Assembly: GCA_964592125.1 (NCBI GenBank)
Contig: CAZQBV010000061.1
Span: 1-17,603, forward strand
Length of the DNA stretch: 17,603 nt
Direction of reading: 5' to 3'
Source of the DNA: UBA5399 sp964592125
Lineage (GTDB): Bacteria > Bacillota > Clostridia > Christensenellales > Christensenellaceae
The position numbers were made by a program, and so were the translations under genes. Positions 14,526 through 17,603 of this stretch are shown piece after piece; position 1 is the first letter of the stretch, and each line of letters begins with the position of its first letter. The notes below the pieces were generated by a model, which was given only the letters and a program-made list of their open reading frames with translations, was not told the origin of the DNA and ran no database searches.

Positions 14526-15443
14526 ATGAATGAATTAGCGACTCCTTTACAGAAGAAAAAAATTCGATCTCAAAAATGGCTTCCGTATTTTTTCTTAATA
14601 CCCGCGCTGGTACTCATACTTATTTTTTATGTATATCCCATTATCCAAACAGTAAATATTTCGTTTCGAGACTACAATATTTTAAATCCCGGTGCAAGTA
14701 AATTTGTTGGCTTGGATAATTATGCGCGTATTTTGGAAGACCCAGTGCTGCCAAAAGCATTGTTAAACTCTATTCTCTATCTTGTTGCCTCTGTAGGGGC
14801 GCAGTGTTTGCTTGGCCTTATGCTGGCATTGCTGCTATGGAAAAAGTTTAAAGGGCGTGGTGTATATCAGGCACTTGTGTTTGTGCCTTGGGCGGTGGCA
14901 GGCTTTATTATTGGTATTATGTTCCGTTGGATGTTTAATGCACAGTATGGCGTGTTTACGGATATCATGGTGAAAATTGGCCTATCCGAACCGGGAACTT
15001 CTTTGCTTGCCGATCCATCCACAGCGCTTTGGGGGCCTATACTGGGCGCGGTGTGGTACGGTGTTCCCTATTTTGCAATTATGATACTCTCCGCACTGCA
15101 AGGGGTTTCGGAGGAAACCATTGAAGCTTCGCACATAGATGGCGCCACTGCGCCGGCCAGGCTTTTCAAAGTCATTCTTCCGGCAATTAAGCCCACTTTG
15201 CTTATCACCATATTGCTAAGGGTCATTTGGGTGTTCAATTCGGCCGACATCATATATGTAATGACCAATGGCGGTCCTGCAAATTCTACCCACACCATAG
15301 CCAGTTATTTATTTACACTGGCCTATTCGAAACACGATTACGCACTTGTTTGTGCAATCTCTGTATTAATCATGATATTCCTTGCTATCTATGCAATTGT
15401 ATATCTGAAAGTTTCAAAGTTTAATGAGGCAGGTGAGTATTAA
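14526..15443 (+). CDS. CUT1-type ABC transporter permease, MalF type
   Basis: A 305-residue membrane subunit of the importer. It has a Lys/Arg-rich N-terminus (about 8-17), then about six membrane segments, starting with YFFLIPALVLILIFYVYPII. The cytoplasmic EAA loop EASHIDGATAPARLFKVILP (200-219) contacts the ATPase. I prefer the ATG at 14526, 9 bases after GGTGG; an ATG six bases earlier would sit only 3 bases from it and add two residues. The stop overlaps the next permease start by one base (TAATG), so the two are translationally coupled, as expected for a MalF/MalG-type heterodimer. Confidence 0.93.
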   Translation: MNELATPLQKKKIRSQKWLPYFFLIPALVLILIFYVYPIIQTVNISFRDYNILNPGASKFVGLDNYARILEDPVLPKALLNSILYLVASVGAQCLLGLMLALLLWKKFKGRGVYQALVFVPWAVAGFIIGIMFRWMFNAQYGVFTDIMVKIGLSEPGTSLLADPSTALWGPILGAVWYGVPYFAIMILSALQGVSEETIEASHIDGATAPARLFKVILPAIKPTLLITILLRVIWVFNSADIIYVMTNGGPANSTHTIASYLFTLAYSKHDYALVCAISVLIMIFLAIYAIVYLKVSKFNEAGEY

Positions 15444-16273
15444 TGAAACCCACGTTAGGATATAGAATTTTCAAGTTTGTTGCACTGGCAGCGTTTCTTA
15501 TGTTTGCTCTGTTCCCAATTTATTGGATGATAAACACTTCGTTCAAACCCATTCAGGATGCGGCAAGTGTCCCCATTCAGTATTGGCCACATAACTTTAC
15601 ATTTCAAAATTATCAAGATGTACTGCGGCTAACAAACTTTCCCACCTTTTTTGGGAATAGCTTAATTGTTTCCATTATTGCAGCTACGCTCACTGTTCTT
15701 GTCAGTATTTTTGCGGCATATGGCATTGCACGGTTTCGGTTCAAGGGCAAAGGCCCCTCTATGCTAATTCTGTTAATTACCCAAATGGTGCCCGCACTGG
15801 TGCTTATTGTGCCACTGTTTATGGCATTTTCCAAAATGCAAATTATAGACACACGGCTCAGTCTTATCCTTCCGTACTTCATCATGGCCATTCCCTTTTG
15901 CACGCTTATGCTGGTGGGCTTTTTCAAGCAAGTTCCCTATGCTTTGGAGGAATCCGCAATGCTGGATGGCTGCACCCGCATGCAATCGCTGGGGCGAATT
16001 GTTATGCCAATTATAACACCGGGCATTATTTCTTCCTTTGTATTTGCCTTTATTGGCGCATGGAACGAACTTTTCTTTGGCGTAATGTTTATCAACTCGG
16101 AGGGCTTGAAAACCATACCCCCGGGCATCAGCATGTTCATTCAAAAAGTGGATGTAAACTGGGCAAATATGACGGCAGCGGCAACGCTATCCCTCATTCC
16201 GGCAATGGTGCTATTCTTCATCATTCAAAAATATTTAGTACAGGGTTTGACATCTGGTTCGGTGAAAGGATAA
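15443..16273 (+). CDS. CUT1-type ABC transporter permease, MalG type
   Basis: A 276-residue second membrane subunit. Six membrane segments are visible, beginning FVALAAFLMFALFPIYWMI, followed by the family's NTSFKP. The EAA loop runs from EESAMLDGCTRMQSLGRIVMP (169-189). It ends LVQGLTSGSVKG, a typical MalG-type C-terminus. It overlaps the upstream permease by one base and is followed after 3 bases by the PLP-enzyme gene. No ATPase gene is present. CUT1 importers in Gram-positive bacteria commonly share a multitask MsmX/MsmK-type ATPase encoded elsewhere, and that is the likely situation here. Confidence 0.94.
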   Translation: MKPTLGYRIFKFVALAAFLMFALFPIYWMINTSFKPIQDAASVPIQYWPHNFTFQNYQDVLRLTNFPTFFGNSLIVSIIAATLTVLVSIFAAYGIARFRFKGKGPSMLILLITQMVPALVLIVPLFMAFSKMQIIDTRLSLILPYFIMAIPFCTLMLVGFFKQVPYALEESAMLDGCTRMQSLGRIVMPIITPGIISSFVFAFIGAWNELFFGVMFINSEGLKTIPPGISMFIQKVDVNWANMTAAATLSLIPAMVLFFIIQKYLVQGLTSGSVKG

Positions 16274-16276
16274 TTT

Positions 16277-17443
16277 ATGATGGATCAATCTATGGACGAT
16301 ATAATGGCAATTACACATTTTGCCGAAAACAACGAAGAGTACTACAATGCAGTTGTGCCACCCATATTTATGACTTCTCTTCATTCCTACAAAACATTTG
16401 AAGGATATCGCGAAAGCAGATATGTGTATGGTCGTGTTTCCAACCCCACGGTGGAAATTTTAGAAAAAAAACTGGCCGAGCTGGAAAACGGAAGCCACGC
16501 CCTAATGTTTGCATCGGGCATGGCAGCCACCAGTTCTGCAATTATGCATGCCACCAAAAGTGGCGGGCATATTATTTGCCAAAAAAATGTATATGGTCCT
16601 GTGCGTTTCTTTTTGGATAGAATTTGCATTCCCAAACTAAATATGTCTGTTAGCTATGTGGATGCTACCAATCTGGACGAAGTGAAGAGCGCTATACAGG
16701 GCAACACCCAGCTAATTTTGCTGGAATCGCCCTCCACCTATGTGTTTGATATTGTAGACATAAAGGCGGTTTGCAGTATTGCCAAAGAAAATGGCATTAA
16801 AACCTGTGTAGATAACACCTGGTGTACGCCACTGCTGCAAAAACCGCTGGATTTAGGCGCCGACTATGTAATGCATACCGCATCCAAATACCTTGGCGGG
16901 CATTCGGATTTGCTGGGAGGGTGCCTGGTGGTGAAGGACGCGGAAATTGGAAAAGAATTGCAGCTAACATACCGCGAATTATTTGGCAGCATCATTGGCC
17001 CTATGGAGGCATGGCTGGTACTAAGGGGATTGCGCACTCTGCCCATTAGAATAGAATCGCACCAGAAAACCGCTCTAGCCGTAGCAAAGTTTTTGGAGGC
17101 ACACCCCAAAGTGGAAAAGGTGTATTGCCCGGGTTTGCCCTCGCACAAAAACTATCAACTGGGTCAAAAACAAATGCACGGTGGCTGCACAGGGTTAATG
17201 GCCTTCGAGCTGAAAAATGTTACAAAAGATGAAGCAGTCCGGTTTATAAACAATTTAAGTGTTTTTCAGAAGGGCTGTTCTTGGGGCGGGTTTGAAAGCC
17301 TTGCATTAACCCCACTTTATGCAGAGCAGGAAGATTTGGTACAAGGGTATGGGCTGTCTCGTGCTATGGTGCGCATTTTCTGTGGTCTGGAAGGCGAATC
17401 CATATTGATAGGAGACCTCTCGCAAGCACTGGATAAAATTTAA
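16277..17443 (+). CDS. PLP-dependent Cys/Met metabolism enzyme (cystathionine gamma-synthase/beta-lyase family)
   Basis: A 388-residue cytosolic fold-type I PLP enzyme. Motifs in order: RYVYGRVSNPTVEILEKKLAELE (PLP phosphate Tyr51/Arg53), FASGMAA (79-84), VYGPVRFFL (Tyr106), VDNTWCTP with cofactor Asp179, TASKYLGGHSD with PLP Lys204, SWGGFESLALTP (Ser341) and VRIFCGLE with substrate-carboxylate Arg366. Family members catalyse gamma-replacement or beta/gamma-elimination on sulfur amino acids. The Cys characteristic of methionine gamma-lyase is Pro108 here, so it is not a canonical one; synthase, cystathionine lyase and Cys-conjugate lyase remain possible. AAAGGA precedes the ATG by six bases. 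It lies 3 bases after the permease stop, clearly in the transporter operon, so it probably acts on the imported compound. Confidence 0.92.
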   Translation: MMDQSMDDIMAITHFAENNEEYYNAVVPPIFMTSLHSYKTFEGYRESRYVYGRVSNPTVEILEKKLAELENGSHALMFASGMAATSSAIMHATKSGGHIICQKNVYGPVRFFLDRICIPKLNMSVSYVDATNLDEVKSAIQGNTQLILLESPSTYVFDIVDIKAVCSIAKENGIKTCVDNTWCTPLLQKPLDLGADYVMHTASKYLGGHSDLLGGCLVVKDAEIGKELQLTYRELFGSIIGPMEAWLVLRGLRTLPIRIESHQKTALAVAKFLEAHPKVEKVYCPGLPSHKNYQLGQKQMHGGCTGLMAFELKNVTKDEAVRFINNLSVFQKGCSWGGFESLALTPLYAEQEDLVQGYGLSRAMVRIFCGLEGESILIGDLSQALDKI

Positions 17444-17519
17444 GCATATGTAGTTCAAATACCATTCATTTCAAATAAACTTCAACCCAAAACATAGAAT
17501 ATACAACAGAAAATCGACA

Positions 17520-17541
17520 ACCCTGCCGCAAGCAGCAGGGT
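17520..17541 (-). terminator. Hairpin after the PLP-enzyme gene, possible minus-strand terminator
   Basis: Perfect 7-bp arms ACCCTGC/GCAGGGT enclose an 8-base loop. On the minus strand the stem is followed by TGTCGATTTTCTG, a weak U-tract; on the plus strand no T-run follows. It therefore fits best as the terminator of a convergent gene entering from the right edge (see 17565-17603). The rest of 17444-17603 holds nothing else I can support. Confidence 0.45.
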
Positions 17542-17564
17542 ATGTTGGATACAAAAGGAAAAAT

Positions 17565-17603
17565 TTATAGGTCAACACACCACTCCGCAAGGAAACGCCC
17601 CAA
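17565..17603 (-). CDS. Possible C-terminal tail of a convergent gene cut by the window edge
   Basis: On the minus strand the window's right end reads as 12 codons (LGRFLAEWCVDL) and a TAA at 17565-17567. The residues look like a plausible helical C-terminus, and a hairpin with a weak U-tract follows about 25 bases later (17520-17541). Twelve codons are too few to assign a family, and the frame could be open by chance. Confidence 0.25.
   Translation of the reverse strand: MGRFLAEWCVDL

Noticed and set aside
17521..17603. Possible riboswitch or leader of a downstream plus-strand gene at the right edge
   Set aside because: I could match no riboswitch consensus to the hairpin and following bases. 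A convergent gene end with its terminator explains the region at least as well.

Overview
The window looks like an accessory carbohydrate-uptake region of a low-to-moderate-GC Gram-positive bacterium, most likely a clostridial Firmicute. The reasons are purine-rich AGGAGG-type ribosome binding sites, two binding proteins that are lipoproteins with Ala/Glu/Pro-rich linkers, a YesM/YesN-type two-component pair, and a CUT1-type sugar transporter without its own ATPase. I identify 12 convincing protein genes, plus a possible 12-codon tail of another at the right edge. I see no rRNA, tRNA, CRISPR array, insertion sequence or phage gene.

Left (1-1179): three abutting hairpins (1-72), then a divergent NagB-like sugar-phosphate isomerase/deaminase. 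It converges on the next operon through a perfect 40-base palindrome that should terminate transcription from both sides.

First sugar module, minus strand (1197-9641), in transcription order: YesN-type response regulator, YesM-type sensor kinase, a membrane-anchored sugar-binding protein, a 291-base regulatory gap, then RbsA-, RbsC- and RbsB-type transporter genes. The anchored binding protein is a visible paralogue of the transporter's own lipoprotein. This suggests a three-component sensor in which a tethered binding protein reports the sugar to the kinase, as in the XylFII-LytS-YesN system of Clostridium. A good promoter (9701-9728) precedes the regulator.

Middle (9796-11703): a ketopantoate-reductase-family gene (minus strand), divergent from an XRE-type repressor (plus strand) whose C-terminal domain I do not recognise.

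Second transport module, plus strand (12114-17443): FadR-type GntR regulator, CUT1-type lipoprotein binding protein, a 267-base structured intercistronic stretch, two MalF/MalG-type permeases, and a PLP-dependent enzyme of the Cys/Met metabolism family one step behind the last permease. There is no ATPase, so a shared MsmX-type ATPase elsewhere is expected. An operon joining a sugar-type importer to a Cys/Met-family lyase is unusual and hints at an amino-acid-linked or sulfur-containing substrate.

The best leads are: the divergent NagB-like enzyme with altered catalytic and phosphate-binding positions; the structured element between binding protein and permease; the transporter/PLP-enzyme pairing; and the octamer TTTATGCG, found as paired copies in front of both transport modules.
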